Shown here: in pieces, positions 53,001 to 61,874 of the stretch
Position numbering within the stretch: position 1 is the stretch's first letter
Layout: every line of letters starts with the position of its first letter
NCBI RefSeq assembly: GCF_003314995.1
Contig: NZ_QNRH01000006.1
Coordinates: forward strand, 62,001 to 126,000
DNA from: Pseudochrobactrum asaccharolyticum
Lineage (GTDB): Bacteria; Pseudomonadota; Alphaproteobacteria; Rhizobiales; Rhizobiaceae
Length of the DNA stretch: 64,000 nucleotides
Direction of reading: 5' to 3'
Notes under the pieces: generated by a model
Database searches by the model: none
What the model was told of the DNA's origin: nothing
Seen by the model: the letters and a program-made list of their open reading frames with translations, nothing else
Position numbers and translations under genes: made by a program

Positions 53001-54293
53001 TCAGGTTCCAGCCTTAACCGTATCGGCAGCAATATCCTCATTCGCTTTTTCTTCCTGCGCAACTTCCGAGCGCGGATCAAGCAACACGCTTTCCTGTGTT
53101 GCCGGACGTTCCGCCGCCATGCTCTGGAACTGTTCTTTTTCCGATGGCAAAGGTGATGCGCGTTTGCGCGAGCGCAGCATGGCGTAACCAGCAATGGTCA
53201 GATGTGACACAGCCGTGACCAGAAACAGCGCCGAAGGCCATAGAGTGTTCATTGTTTCTGCTGCAATCAGCGGGCCGAGCATAGTGCCAAAACCATAAAG
53301 CAGCAGCAAACCACCGGAAACCTTGACGAAAGTCTCAGGTGTCGCATGGTCATTGGCATGAGCGACTGCCACCGGATAGATCGCATAGGCAAGCGAACCG
53401 TAAAGCGCGGTCATTATCAGAATAAGTGTGCCATTGTTTGGTGCGATAGCAAAAATCAGAAAACCGATCAGGGCGGCAGAACCGGCGACGCTGGCCATGA
53501 CATAGCGGCGGTCGATACGGTCCGAAAAGCGTCCGACAGGAATCTGCATCAGTGCACCGCCAGCAATGGTGAAGCTGACCATCAGCGCGATTGTGGTTTT
53601 ATCAATGCCGCTCATCGAGCCGAAAACCGCACCGAGTGTGCCCCATGCACCATTGGCAATACCGATCAGGATAACGCTGACAAAGGCAACGGGTGAATTG
53701 GCATAGAGCTTTTTGAGATCAAGCTGCACTTCGGTCAGCGGGCGAGGTGATGAAGCCTTGGAGGCAGCGGTTGGTAACAGTGCGAGACAGAAGAAAATTG
53801 CGGCGATCATAAACAGCGAGTTGCCTGCAACGTCGCCGGTAATCACCAGCATCTGGCCGGTCATCACTGCCCCGTAGTTGACCATCATGTAGAGGCCGAA
53901 AATTTTGCCGCGTGTTTCATTGGTGGCCTTTTCATTGAGCCAGCTTTCAATGACCATGAAAATACCGGCCATTGCAAAGCCGGTGATTGCCCGCAGGAAG
54001 ACCCAGATTGTGGCGTCGACCATCAGACCGGTGAGCAGAACAACAATGGCCGCAGTCGAGGCGAAAAAACCGAAAGCCCGTACATGGCCTGCACGGCGCA
54101 CCAGACGCGGCGCAAAAATACAGCCTGCAACAAAACCGCCCGCCCATGTTGTCCCGATCAGACCCAGTGCTGTAACCGAGAACCCTTCTGCATTTCCGCG
54201 TAAAGGCAATAAAAGCCCGTGCAAGCCGGAGCCGATCAGCAGAAAAGCGGTGCCTAACAGTAATGCGAAAATCTGGACATAGGAACGGAACAC
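53001..54293 (-). CDS. MFS transporter
   Basis: A 430-residue protein with 12 predicted helices. Residues 1-375 form the transporter: SGLHGLLLPLRGNAEGFSVTALGLIGTTWAGGFVAGCI, MVIESWLNEKATNETRGKIFGLYMMVNYGA and GGALMQIPVGRFSDRIDRRYVM, matching the YcaD-like group of MFS. The last 55 residues are hydrophilic and acidic. The start is a GTG at 54293 after AAAGGA. The substrate is unknown. Confidence 0.86.
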   Translation of the reverse strand: MFRSYVQIFALLLGTAFLLIGSGLHGLLLPLRGNAEGFSVTALGLIGTTWAGGFVAGCIFAPRLVRRAGHVRAFGFFASTAAIVVLLTGLMVDATIWVFLRAITGFAMAGIFMVIESWLNEKATNETRGKIFGLYMMVNYGAVMTGQMLVITGDVAGNSLFMIAAIFFCLALLPTAASKASSPRPLTEVQLDLKKLYANSPVAFVSVILIGIANGAWGTLGAVFGSMSGIDKTTIALMVSFTIAGGALMQIPVGRFSDRIDRRYVMASVAGSAALIGFLIFAIAPNNGTLILIMTALYGSLAYAIYPVAVAHANDHATPETFVKVSGGLLLLYGFGTMLGPLIAAETMNTLWPSALFLVTAVSHLTIAGYAMLRSRKRASPLPSEKEQFQSMAAERPATQESVLLDPRSEVAQEEKANEDIAADTVKAGT

Positions 54294-54470
54294 GCAGAAT
54301 CCTTTATTTCATCGCAGGTTGTTTGATCGTTTCTGATCTTGAAACCTGTTCGCCTGAAACTGCAAGACGAAATCGCCGCATCAGGCAGATTGAGTACAGC
54401 CATGCTGACCTATCGTTTGAAAGAGTGCAAGGCTTTGTATTGATGAGATATTGTGTCATGTAAAATAAAA

Positions 54471-54500
54471 AGAACCTCTGCCTGTTTAAGCAGAGGTTCT
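54471..54500 (-). terminator. Terminator after the DUF1192 gene
   Basis: AGAACCTCTGC (54471-54481) and GCAGAGGTTCT (54490-54500) pair perfectly; on the minus strand the stem is followed by TTTTATTTTA. Confidence 0.9.
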
Positions 54501-54532
54501 GAAACTATGGTGCATCCGGAAATAGCTGGAGC

Positions 54533-54724
54533 CTACAAGCGAAACAGTGCCTCAGCGGCTGCGCGACTGAGATTCCTGTCTTTGCGGTCGGTTTCCAAGC
54601 GGCGGATTTCCGCTTTAAGCATGGCAATGCGATTGTCGATTTCCGCAGCTGAAAGCAGGGTCACATCCTCACCGATATGGTGAATATAGGTTGTTGTCTC
54701 CTGCGCATTATCATCAAAGAACAT
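54533..54724 (-). CDS. DUF1192 family protein
   Basis: A 63-residue protein: MFFDDNAQETTTYIHHIG, then LLSAAEIDNRIAMLKAEIRRLETD, the DUF1192 signature with a short coiled coil, ending SRAAAEALFRL. The ATG at 54724 follows GAGGAAAA. Function unknown; the family is confined to alphaproteobacteria as far as I know. Longer in-frame starts lack the family N terminus. Confidence 0.87.
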   Translation of the reverse strand: MFFDDNAQETTTYIHHIGEDVTLLSAAEIDNRIAMLKAEIRRLETDRKDRNLSRAAAEALFRL

Positions 54725-54956
54725 GGCGTTTTCCTCACTTCCTGCTGCAGCCAATTCACGGCAGCTTTCAATATGGTTCGCAATATTCGTGTCATATCGG
54801 CCTTTAAATAAGGGGCAGATATGCCACATAAGTTTTCAGCATCTCATAAACCCGCATTATTAGCGATATAGATTTTTATACATTGCATCTTTTCACTTTA
54901 TTATGGCTAGATCAGGGAAAGCGCTTTGCGCGGATTAAAGATTTTAAGGAGCGGAT

Positions 54957-55961
54957 ATGACAACAGAACTTGCTTCCCAGATGATGGCAATTGCGATTGA
55001 ACAGGCTGGTGCACCATCGGTGCTGAAACCTGTAAAACGCTCAGTACCGCATCCGGCGAAAGGTGAAATTCTGATCCGTGTGAAAGCGGCCGGTGTGAAC
55101 CGTCCGGATGTCTTGCAAAGACAGGGACATTATCCGCCGCCTGCCGGTGCCTCCGATTTGCCGGGGCTGGAAGTAGCCGGTGATGTCGTGGTGGTTGGTG
55201 AAGGTGTTGAGCGCTACAAGGTCGGTGATGCGGTTACCGCACTACTGGCTGGTGGTGGCTATGCCGAATATGTCACGGTTCATGAGGGGAATGCCCTGCC
55301 GCTGCCATCGGGCTATGGCTATGTGGAAGCCGCCGCTCTGCCGGAAACATTATTCACTGTCTGGCACAATGTGGTGCAGCGCGGCCAATTACAGGCTGGT
55401 GAGACCTTGCTGATTCATGGCGGCAGTTCCGGTATCGGGACGACGGCGATCCAGCTTGGCAAAGCACTGGGCGCTAAAGTGATTATCACCGCCGGTTCCG
55501 CTGAAAAATGCTCTGCCTGTCTGGAAATCGGCGCCGATGTTGCCATTAATTATCGCGAGCAGGACTTTGTCGAGCAGGTTAAAGCCGCGACCAACAATAA
55601 GGGCGCGGATGTTATTCTCGACATGGTTGGCGGTGATTATGTTGACCGTAACTATGATGCAGCGGCGGTCGAAGGCCGGATTGTTCAGATTGCATTTCTT
55701 GGCGGTGCCAAGGCAAAGGCCAATTTTGCCAAGCTGATGACCAAGCGCCTGACCCATACGGGTTCAACACTGCGTGCACGCGATGTTGCGTTCAAAGCGC
55801 AAATTGCTGCTGAATTAGAATCAAAGGTCTGGCCGCTGCTCGCCAGCCGTACCATCACGCCGGTGATGGATATGATTTATCCTTTGAAAGATGCCTGGCG
55901 CGCCCATGAACGGATGGAAGAGGGCAATCATATCGGCAAAATTGTACTCGATGTCGCCTAA
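54957..55961 (+). CDS. NAD(P)H quinone oxidoreductase (zinc-independent MDR family)
   Basis: A 334-residue medium-chain reductase. KAAGVNRPDVLQRQGHYPPPAGASDLPGLEVAGDVV is the PIG3/QOR-like N terminus; the NADPH fold has LLIHGGSSGIGTTAIQLGKALGAKV; the C terminus is typical. Zinc ligands of alcohol dehydrogenases are absent. It reduces quinones or alpha,beta-enones. The ATG follows AAGGAGCGG. It lies upstream of trcR on the same strand, 144 bp apart. Confidence 0.92.
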   Translation: MTTELASQMMAIAIEQAGAPSVLKPVKRSVPHPAKGEILIRVKAAGVNRPDVLQRQGHYPPPAGASDLPGLEVAGDVVVVGEGVERYKVGDAVTALLAGGGYAEYVTVHEGNALPLPSGYGYVEAAALPETLFTVWHNVVQRGQLQAGETLLIHGGSSGIGTTAIQLGKALGAKVIITAGSAEKCSACLEIGADVAINYREQDFVEQVKAATNNKGADVILDMVGGDYVDRNYDAAAVEGRIVQIAFLGGAKAKANFAKLMTKRLTHTGSTLRARDVAFKAQIAAELESKVWPLLASRTITPVMDMIYPLKDAWRAHERMEEGNHIGKIVLDVA

Positions 55962-56105
55962 AGCAGTACGAATGCGCTGAATTCCTGTGCAGGGTTTTCT
56001 TGCTCATCGCGCAAAATTTGGTTATAGAGGGAACGAATTCCCGGAAATTGTGGTTTACCCCACGTCCCGCGCTACCGGAGCGGGCGAACGAGAGGATTAT
56101 ATCTT

Positions 56106-56792
56106 ATGGCCACTCAGCTTCTTATGCCTAAGGCAACAGCCGTATGGCTTGTCGATAATACTGCTCTGTCTTTTGACCAGATTGCAACATTCTGCAAACT
56201 GCATGTGCTTGAAGTGAAAGCAATTGCGGATGGTGAAGCAGCCCAAGGTATTAAAGGTCTTGATCCGGTTATCACCGGTCAGCTGTCCCGTGAAGAAATC
56301 GCACGTGCTGAAAAAGACATTAACTATCGTCTGAAACTGTCCGAACCAAAAGTGCGCGTACCGGAAGCTAAGCGTAAAGGCCCGCGCTATACGCCTTTGT
56401 CCAAGCGTCAGGATCGTCCGAATGCGATTCTCTGGATGGTACGTAACCATCCGGAACTGAAAGATGCGCAGATTTCGCGTCTTGTCGGCACCACCAAGTC
56501 GACCATTGAACAGATTCGTGACCGTACGCATTGGAACTCGGCTAACCTGCAGCCAATGGATCCGGTGACACTGGGGCTCTGCTCGCAGATTGATCTGGAC
56601 ATCGAAGTCGATCGTGCAGCACGTAACCGTCCTATTGAACCGGAATCCGGTGATACATTGCTGCCGGCATCCGCAACTGAAAATCTGGACTTTAACCAGC
56701 CGGATGATTCGGAAGAGCTGGATGCGGATAAAGTTTTCGCTAAGCTCTCTTCCATGAAGAGCGCACCGGAAGACGAAGAAGACGATCTGTAA
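56106..56792 (+). CDS. trcR: DUF1013 protein, cell-cycle transcriptional regulator TrcR
   Basis: A 228-residue alphaproteobacterial regulator. The N-terminal part (LLMPKATAVWLVDNTALSFDQIATFCKLHVLEVKAIADGE) and middle part (LSKRQDRPNAILWMVRNHPELKDAQISRLVGTTKSTIEQIRDRTHWN) look like two helix-turn-helix units. The C-terminal 50 residues are acidic. The family (DUF1013) is named TrcR from Caulobacter work. The ATG follows GAGAGGA; a strong terminator closes the gene. Confidence 0.9.
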   Translation: MATQLLMPKATAVWLVDNTALSFDQIATFCKLHVLEVKAIADGEAAQGIKGLDPVITGQLSREEIARAEKDINYRLKLSEPKVRVPEAKRKGPRYTPLSKRQDRPNAILWMVRNHPELKDAQISRLVGTTKSTIEQIRDRTHWNSANLQPMDPVTLGLCSQIDLDIEVDRAARNRPIEPESGDTLLPASATENLDFNQPDDSEELDADKVFAKLSSMKSAPEDEEDDL

Positions 56793-56820
56793 GATTTCTT
56801 CATATTGATAATTAAAAAAA

Positions 56821-56851
56821 GCCGCCGGAGAACATCCGGCGGCTTTTTTTA
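56821..56851 (+). terminator. Terminator after trcR
   Basis: GCCGCCGGA (56821-56829) and TCCGGCGGC (56835-56843), flanked by A- and T-runs, form a classic intrinsic terminator. Confidence 0.94.
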
Positions 56852-56853
56852 TT

Positions 56854-56954
56854 AGAGCATTTCCAGCAAAAGTGCGAAGCGGTTTTGCGTCGGATAATGC
56901 GTCAAAACAAATGGTTACAGCGGTTCCAACGATTCAGTCTTAACTGGAACCGCT
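56854..56954. repeat. RIME-like palindromic repeat before prpE stop
   Basis: The element begins TTAGAGCATTTCC and contains AAGTGCGAAGCGGTTTTGCG, then a hairpin AGCGGTTCCA (56919-56928) with TGGAACCGCT (56945-56954). I recognise the words as a common intergenic repeat of Ochrobactrum/Brucella-like genomes. It separates convergent trcR and prpE. Confidence 0.65.
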
Positions 56955-58883
56955 TTAAGCTGCTGGCTTTGTCGCTTCAGAGCAAGTGCCGATACCACGC
57001 TGATGAAGACAGTCGCGGATTTCATTGAGCGTCAGCGGGTCTTCAATCGTTGCGGGCATTTTCCACGGTTCATGATCAGCGATCTTTTGCATGGTGGAGC
57101 GCAGAATTTTGCCGGAGCGGGTTTTCGGTAATTTGTGAACAGTCAGAACGGTACGCAGTGCCGCCACAGGACCGATCTGATCGCGTACCCGTTCAACGCA
57201 TTCGGTTTCAATTTCGCTATGAGGCTGTGTCACACCGGCTTTGAGTACAATAAAACCGCAAGGGATTTGACCTTTCAGCTTATCAGCAATACCGATAACC
57301 GCACATTCCGCCACTTGGGGGTGGCCGGCAATGACCTCTTCCATTGAGCCGGTGGACAGGCGATGCCCTGCCACATTGATGATATCATCCGTACGGCTCA
57401 TGATGAAAATATAGCCGTCTTCATCCATGTAACCGGCATCGGCGGATTTATAATAGCCCTTGAACTCATCCAGATAGGCTTCATGAAAGCGCTGGTCAGC
57501 CTGCCATAAAGTCGGCAGACAGCCGGGTGGCATCGGCAGTTTGATCACGATATTGCCAAGCTCACCGGTTTTCGCCGGATGACCGGCATCATCAAGCACC
57601 TGCACATCATAGCCTGGCATCGGCACACAAGTAGAGCCGTGTTTGACCGGTAATACACCAAGGCCGCGCGGGTTACCGGCAATCGGCCAGCCGGTTTCAG
57701 TTTGCCACCAATGGTCGATCACCGGACGGTTGAGCATTTGTTCTGCCCATTCGAGCGTATTCGGGTCTGCACGTTCTCCGGCGAGATAGAGTGCTTCAAG
57801 GCTGGAGAGATCATATTGATGCAGGAGTTTGCCATCAGGGTCTTCGCGTTTGATTGCGCGTAGCGCAGTCGGCGCGGTGAACAGCACTTTAACTTTGTGA
57901 TCGGCAACCACACGCCAGAATGTACCGGCATCGGGTGTGCCGACCGGTTTTCCCTCAAACAGTACCGTTGTCGCGCCGATCAGCAACGGCGCATAGACAA
58001 TATAGGAATGGCCGACGACCCAGCCGATATCGGAGGCTGTCCAGAAAATATCGCCGGGATGGATGTCATAAAGTGCGCCCATCGACCAGGCGAGCGCAAC
58101 CATATAACCGCCATTATCGCGTACCACGCCTTTGGGCTTGCCGGTGGTGCCGGAGGTATAGAGAATATAGAGCGGATCAGTGGCTTTTACAGGTGTGCAA
58201 GGTATGTCGCGTCCTGCCGCCTGTTCACAAAGCTCTGCAAAATCATGATCACGACCTGCGATTAGCTCGCATACACATTGTTCGCGCTGGTGGATCAGGC
58301 AATGCTGTACCTGATGTTTCGCGGTGGCAATGGCCTTATCTAGCAGCGGTTTATAGCTGACAATCTTATTCGCTTCCAAGCCACAGGAGCTGGCAATGAT
58401 CAAAGCAGGGGTGGCGTCATCAATACGTGCCGCCAGTTCGTCAGCGGAAAAACCGCCAAAAACCACAGAATGGATTGCACCAAGGCGGGCGCAGGCCATC
58501 ATTGCAAACAGCGCCTGCGGCACCATCGGCATATAAATCAGAACGCGGTCACCTTTTTGAATACCGAAATCCTGCATCACCGCGCTGAGACGCATGACCT
58601 GTTCAAGGGTTTCATTATAGGTGAAACGGTTTTTTTGACCACTGACAGGACTGTCATAGAGAATAGCCGGAACATCACCGCGACCGGCCTCAACATGGCG
58701 GTCGAGCATGTTGTAGCAGGTGTTGCATTCAGAATCTGCAAACCATCGTCCGTAAGGTCCTTGTGCAGGATCGAAGATTTTTGTGGCCGGTTTATGCCAG
58801 TCGATGAGTGCGAATGCTTTGCCCCAGAAAGTTTGGGGATCATTTTTCCATGCCTGATAAATTTCGGGATAAGCCGAAGTCAT
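56955..58883 (-). CDS. prpE: Propionyl-CoA/acetyl-CoA synthetase (PrpE-like)
   Basis: A 642-residue adenylate-forming ligase activating propionate (or acetate) with ATP and CoA. ILYTSGTTGKPKGVVRDNGGYMVAL, FWTASDIGWVVGHSYIVYAPL, DHWWQTETGWPI and the C-terminal TRSGKILRSTMQKI with its acetyl-regulated Lys are present. The GVVRDNGGY and APLLIGATTVLFEG stretches favour PrpE over Acs. The ATG at 58883 follows GGGAGGA; an in-frame start at 58952 is rejected. Confidence 0.9.
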   Translation of the reverse strand: MTSAYPEIYQAWKNDPQTFWGKAFALIDWHKPATKIFDPAQGPYGRWFADSECNTCYNMLDRHVEAGRGDVPAILYDSPVSGQKNRFTYNETLEQVMRLSAVMQDFGIQKGDRVLIYMPMVPQALFAMMACARLGAIHSVVFGGFSADELAARIDDATPALIIASSCGLEANKIVSYKPLLDKAIATAKHQVQHCLIHQREQCVCELIAGRDHDFAELCEQAAGRDIPCTPVKATDPLYILYTSGTTGKPKGVVRDNGGYMVALAWSMGALYDIHPGDIFWTASDIGWVVGHSYIVYAPLLIGATTVLFEGKPVGTPDAGTFWRVVADHKVKVLFTAPTALRAIKREDPDGKLLHQYDLSSLEALYLAGERADPNTLEWAEQMLNRPVIDHWWQTETGWPIAGNPRGLGVLPVKHGSTCVPMPGYDVQVLDDAGHPAKTGELGNIVIKLPMPPGCLPTLWQADQRFHEAYLDEFKGYYKSADAGYMDEDGYIFIMSRTDDIINVAGHRLSTGSMEEVIAGHPQVAECAVIGIADKLKGQIPCGFIVLKAGVTQPHSEIETECVERVRDQIGPVAALRTVLTVHKLPKTRSGKILRSTMQKIADHEPWKMPATIEDPLTLNEIRDCLHQRGIGTCSEATKPAA

Positions 58884-59116
58884 GTATTCCTCCCATTGTA
58901 TACAAGACATGCTTTGTTGAAAGCACATCTGTATCTCCTCGGCGCAGGGCAATTTTCTCCGGCTTTTGCTCGTTATAGAAAAAGGCTGACTGCGCGGTCT
59001 CCTCAGGAGGTATTAATCCATACTGTTCAGGCTGCGTCCATTCGACTAAAGAGGGGGCAGATGTTGAGGAATGAGATTGCTCAATGAAGGGTGAATAACA
59101 GATCAGGGGTTGCGTA

Positions 59117-59284
59117 ATGGCAAAAATAGCACCGGTATTATTGCTGATCCTGATGGGATTGCATCTGCTTAAGCCATTGGGATTACCGGGTTTAAAACGG
59201 CGCAGTGATTTTTGGAAAATCGCCGTTGCGGCAATTGCCGTGATGATGCTGACCGTCTTGTTGCAGGCGCATACCGGTTATTAA
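59117..59284 (+). CDS. Small two-helix membrane protein, 55 residues
   Basis: A short gene reading MAKIAPVLLLILMGLHLLKP, then GLPGLKRRSDFWKIAVAAIAVMML and a short tail. It has two hydrophobic segments (about 5-17 and 35-50) joined by a basic turn. The ATG follows AGGGG at a suitable distance, and a strong terminator sits 10 bases after the stop, both supporting a real gene. I do not recognise the family; function unknown. Confidence 0.72.
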   Translation: MAKIAPVLLLILMGLHLLKPLGLPGLKRRSDFWKIAVAAIAVMMLTVLLQAHTGY

Positions 59285-59294
59285 ATTGATATAA

Positions 59295-59323
59295 AAAAAG
59301 CCCGCGTTTAACGCGGGCTTTTT
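59295..59323. terminator. Bidirectional terminator between the small membrane protein gene and fba
   Basis: AAAAAGCCCGCGT (59295-59307) and ACGCGGGCTTTTT (59311-59323) form a perfect stem with a 3-nt loop. Confidence 0.94.
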
Positions 59324-59342
59324 AATTTAATAAGAAAGCTGA

Positions 59343-60368
59343 TTAAGCATTCTTTTCCTGTGCTTCAGTCCATGCACCGGTCGCGGCAAGGCCGTTCATG
59401 CGAGCGCGATGGGTGAAGGCAGCCTGTGCTGCAGGAACGTTTTCATCTTTGCCGCCCCATGCCTTGATGGCAGCAGCCTGCAGAGCGCGGCCGTAGGAGA
59501 AGGTCAGGTTCCAAGGCATATCATAACCGGCATTCATCGCGGAGAGATGCGCAGTTGCTTCGACATCCGACTGGCCGCCGGAGAGGAATGCAATACCCGG
59601 AACAGACGAAGGAACATTGGCTTTGAGAACGCGAACTGTCAGCTCAGCAACTTGTTCAACGGAAGCCTTACGAGCATTCTTACCATCGATAACCATGTTC
59701 GGCTTGAGGATCATACCTTCGAGCTTAACGCGGGCATCATAAAGTTCGTTGAAAACAGTTTTTAGAACCAGATCGGTCACTTCGTAGCAGCGTTCAATCG
59801 AATGGTCGCCCGGTACGCCATCCATAAGAATTTCCGGCTCAACGATTGGCACGATGCCGGCTTCCTGACACAAAGCTGCATAGCGAGCCAGTGCCTGTGC
59901 ATTCTGACGAACTGCGCCCCATGTTGGCAGGGTGTCGGAGATTGCAACAACGCCGCGCCATTTAGCAAAACGTGCGCCAAGTTCGTAATATTCATTCAGG
60001 CGTTCACGCAGGCCATCGAGACCTTCGGTGATGGTTTCGCCGTTGAAGCCTGCGAGGTTCTTGGCACCGGCATCAACCTTGATACCAGGGATCGAGCCGG
60101 CTGCTTTGATGAGGTCTGCAAGACGAGTGCCGTCACGGGCGCTCTGGCGCAGGGTTTCATCATAGAGAATAACGCCGGAGATGTAGTTCTTCATCGCATC
60201 ATCTGCGCGGAACAGCATTTCGCGGTAATCGCGGCGTGCATCTTCTGTCGAAGTCAGATTGATGCTGTCGAAACGCTTCTTAATTGTGCCGGAGCTTTCA
60301 TCGGCGGCAAGAATGCCTTTGCCTTTTGCTACCATGGCAATTGCAATATCTTCGAGACGTTCGCTCAT
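59343..60368 (-). CDS. fba: Class I fructose-bisphosphate aldolase
   Basis: A 341-residue Schiff-base aldolase of the type otherwise common in eukaryotes: GKGILAADESSGTIKKRF, IVPIVEPEILMDG, the Schiff-base Lys in LEGMILKPNMV, and GIAFLSGGQSDVEATAHLSAMN. It cleaves fructose-1,6-bisphosphate into triose phosphates. The ATG at 60368 follows GGAG. It shares a region with pgk and gap, all on this strand, separated by a sugar dehydrogenase gene on the opposite strand. Confidence 0.96.
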   Translation of the reverse strand: MSERLEDIAIAMVAKGKGILAADESSGTIKKRFDSINLTSTEDARRDYREMLFRADDAMKNYISGVILYDETLRQSARDGTRLADLIKAAGSIPGIKVDAGAKNLAGFNGETITEGLDGLRERLNEYYELGARFAKWRGVVAISDTLPTWGAVRQNAQALARYAALCQEAGIVPIVEPEILMDGVPGDHSIERCYEVTDLVLKTVFNELYDARVKLEGMILKPNMVIDGKNARKASVEQVAELTVRVLKANVPSSVPGIAFLSGGQSDVEATAHLSAMNAGYDMPWNLTFSYGRALQAAAIKAWGGKDENVPAAQAAFTHRARMNGLAATGAWTEAQEKNA

Positions 60369-60626
60369 AAAAAACTCCGTATAAAGAAGGGCGTTAGAAT
60401 TTAGTACCCTGCCGATAGCAGATGTGCCTGATAAAACAAATACTAGGCTCTACATCTGAAACGATTGAAATAATTTTAACCGATTTAGAGCGGACAAGTT
60501 TTCTTAAAGCTGGTTAAAATTGCTGGATAGATTGCCGAATACATTGAATATATTCAAGACTTGTCAACAGCGGACAGATTGCGTTTGATACGGACATCAG
60601 CTGAAAGCAGGCAAAGGGGCAAGAGC

Positions 60627-61829
60627 GTGTTGAACGGACAAGTGACAAAAACCACTATCAAACAGGCGGTTTTACGCAGTTTATTTGTGCTCGGACTGGC
60701 GGGAAGTGTTTTAAATCCGTCGCTGTCTCAGGCACAAAGTATCAATGCGGGCGGGCGTGAAGCTGTAGCTGAGAACCCGTTTAAAGTGCAGGAAGTTGCC
60801 GCCTTCAATACGCCGTGGGCAATTGCTTTTTTGCCTGATCAGCGGCTGCTGGTAACTGAAAAAGCCGGTCATATTTTCCTGACGGATCAGAAGGGCAAAA
60901 AGACCGAGGTGGCGAATGTGCCGCCTGTGTCTTTTGAAGGGCAAAACGGCTTGCTGGATATTGCCGTCTCGCCGGATTTTGCCACTGACAAGCTGGTCTA
61001 TTTTACCTATGCGGAGCCGGAGCGCAGCGGCAAGGATGTTCTTAGTTCGCTTACTTTCGCACGGGCAAAATTGAGCGAAAAAGATGGCAAAGCCTCGCTC
61101 GACGATCTGACTGTGCTGTGGCGGCAAATGCCGAAAAGCAAATGGGGACAGCCGGGTGGTATTATCGCCTTTTCGCCGGACGGAAAATATTTGTTCCTGA
61201 CATCGGGCGACCGCATGAACCCGAAAACCGCACAAGATCCGAAACTGGCATTGGGTAAGGTTTTGCGCTTCAATCGGGATGGTTCTGTGCCGCAGGATAA
61301 TCCGCGTTCAGACCTCGCGGGGCAGGATGCAGATAATGCGCGGGCGTTGACATGGACAACCGGCCACCGCAACCCGTACGGACTGGCTTTTGCGGCTGAT
61401 GGCAAATTATGGCTGCATGAAATGGGCCCCAAAGGCGGCGATGAGCTGAACCTGATTAAACAGGGGCTCAATTATGGCTGGCCGGTGGTGTCGAATGGCA
61501 CACAATATAGCGGTGAAGCGATCCCGCACCATGAGACAAGACCGGAATTTGAGCCGCCGGTGATCTATTGGACGCCGGTGATTGCGCCTGCAGGGCTGGC
61601 TTTTTACGAGGGCGGGCTGTTTAAAGACTGGAAGGGCTCCGCTCTGATCGGCGGGCTTGCTTCCATGGCGCTGATCCGTGTGGCATTCAAAGACAATGGC
61701 GATGCGGATGAGGCCGAGCGCTATGATATGGGCAACCGTATCCGCGATGTGGCGGTCGCCAAAGACGGTTCTGTCTATGTGATTGAAGATGATATTCCGG
61801 GACGCTTGTTACGCCTGACACCGAAATGA
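60627..61829 (+). CDS. PQQ-dependent aldose sugar dehydrogenase family protein
   Basis: An exported six-bladed propeller of about 400 residues (soluble glucose dehydrogenase/YliI type). It has a signal sequence to about SLSQAQ, then FNTPWAIAFLPDQRLLVTEKAG, GLLDIAVSPDFATDKLVYFTYAEP, TTGHRNPYGLAFAADGKLWLHEMGPKGGDELNLI (the metal/PQQ region) and YWTPVIAPAGLAFY. Oxidation of aldoses in the periplasm is the family role; PQQ synthesis genes are not in the window. The GTG at 60627 follows AAGGGGC; an earlier TTG at 60561 is less likely. An inverted repeat ATTTTAACC/GGTTAAAAT (60473-60481, 60512-60520) lies in its upstream region shared with fba. Confidence 0.88.
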   Translation: MLNGQVTKTTIKQAVLRSLFVLGLAGSVLNPSLSQAQSINAGGREAVAENPFKVQEVAAFNTPWAIAFLPDQRLLVTEKAGHIFLTDQKGKKTEVANVPPVSFEGQNGLLDIAVSPDFATDKLVYFTYAEPERSGKDVLSSLTFARAKLSEKDGKASLDDLTVLWRQMPKSKWGQPGGIIAFSPDGKYLFLTSGDRMNPKTAQDPKLALGKVLRFNRDGSVPQDNPRSDLAGQDADNARALTWTTGHRNPYGLAFAADGKLWLHEMGPKGGDELNLIKQGLNYGWPVVSNGTQYSGEAIPHHETRPEFEPPVIYWTPVIAPAGLAFYEGGLFKDWKGSALIGGLASMALIRVAFKDNGDADEAERYDMGNRIRDVAVAKDGSVYVIEDDIPGRLLRLTPK

Positions 61830-61838
61830 GTGATCATT

Positions 61839-61870
61839 AAAAAAGCCCGCTGAAATCAGCGGGCTTTTTT
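61839..61870. terminator. Bidirectional terminator between the sugar dehydrogenase gene and pgk
   Basis: AAAAAAGCCCGCTGA (61839-61853) and TCAGCGGGCTTTTTT (61856-61870) form a 15-bp stem. Confidence 0.93.
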
Positions 61871-61874
61871 AATG

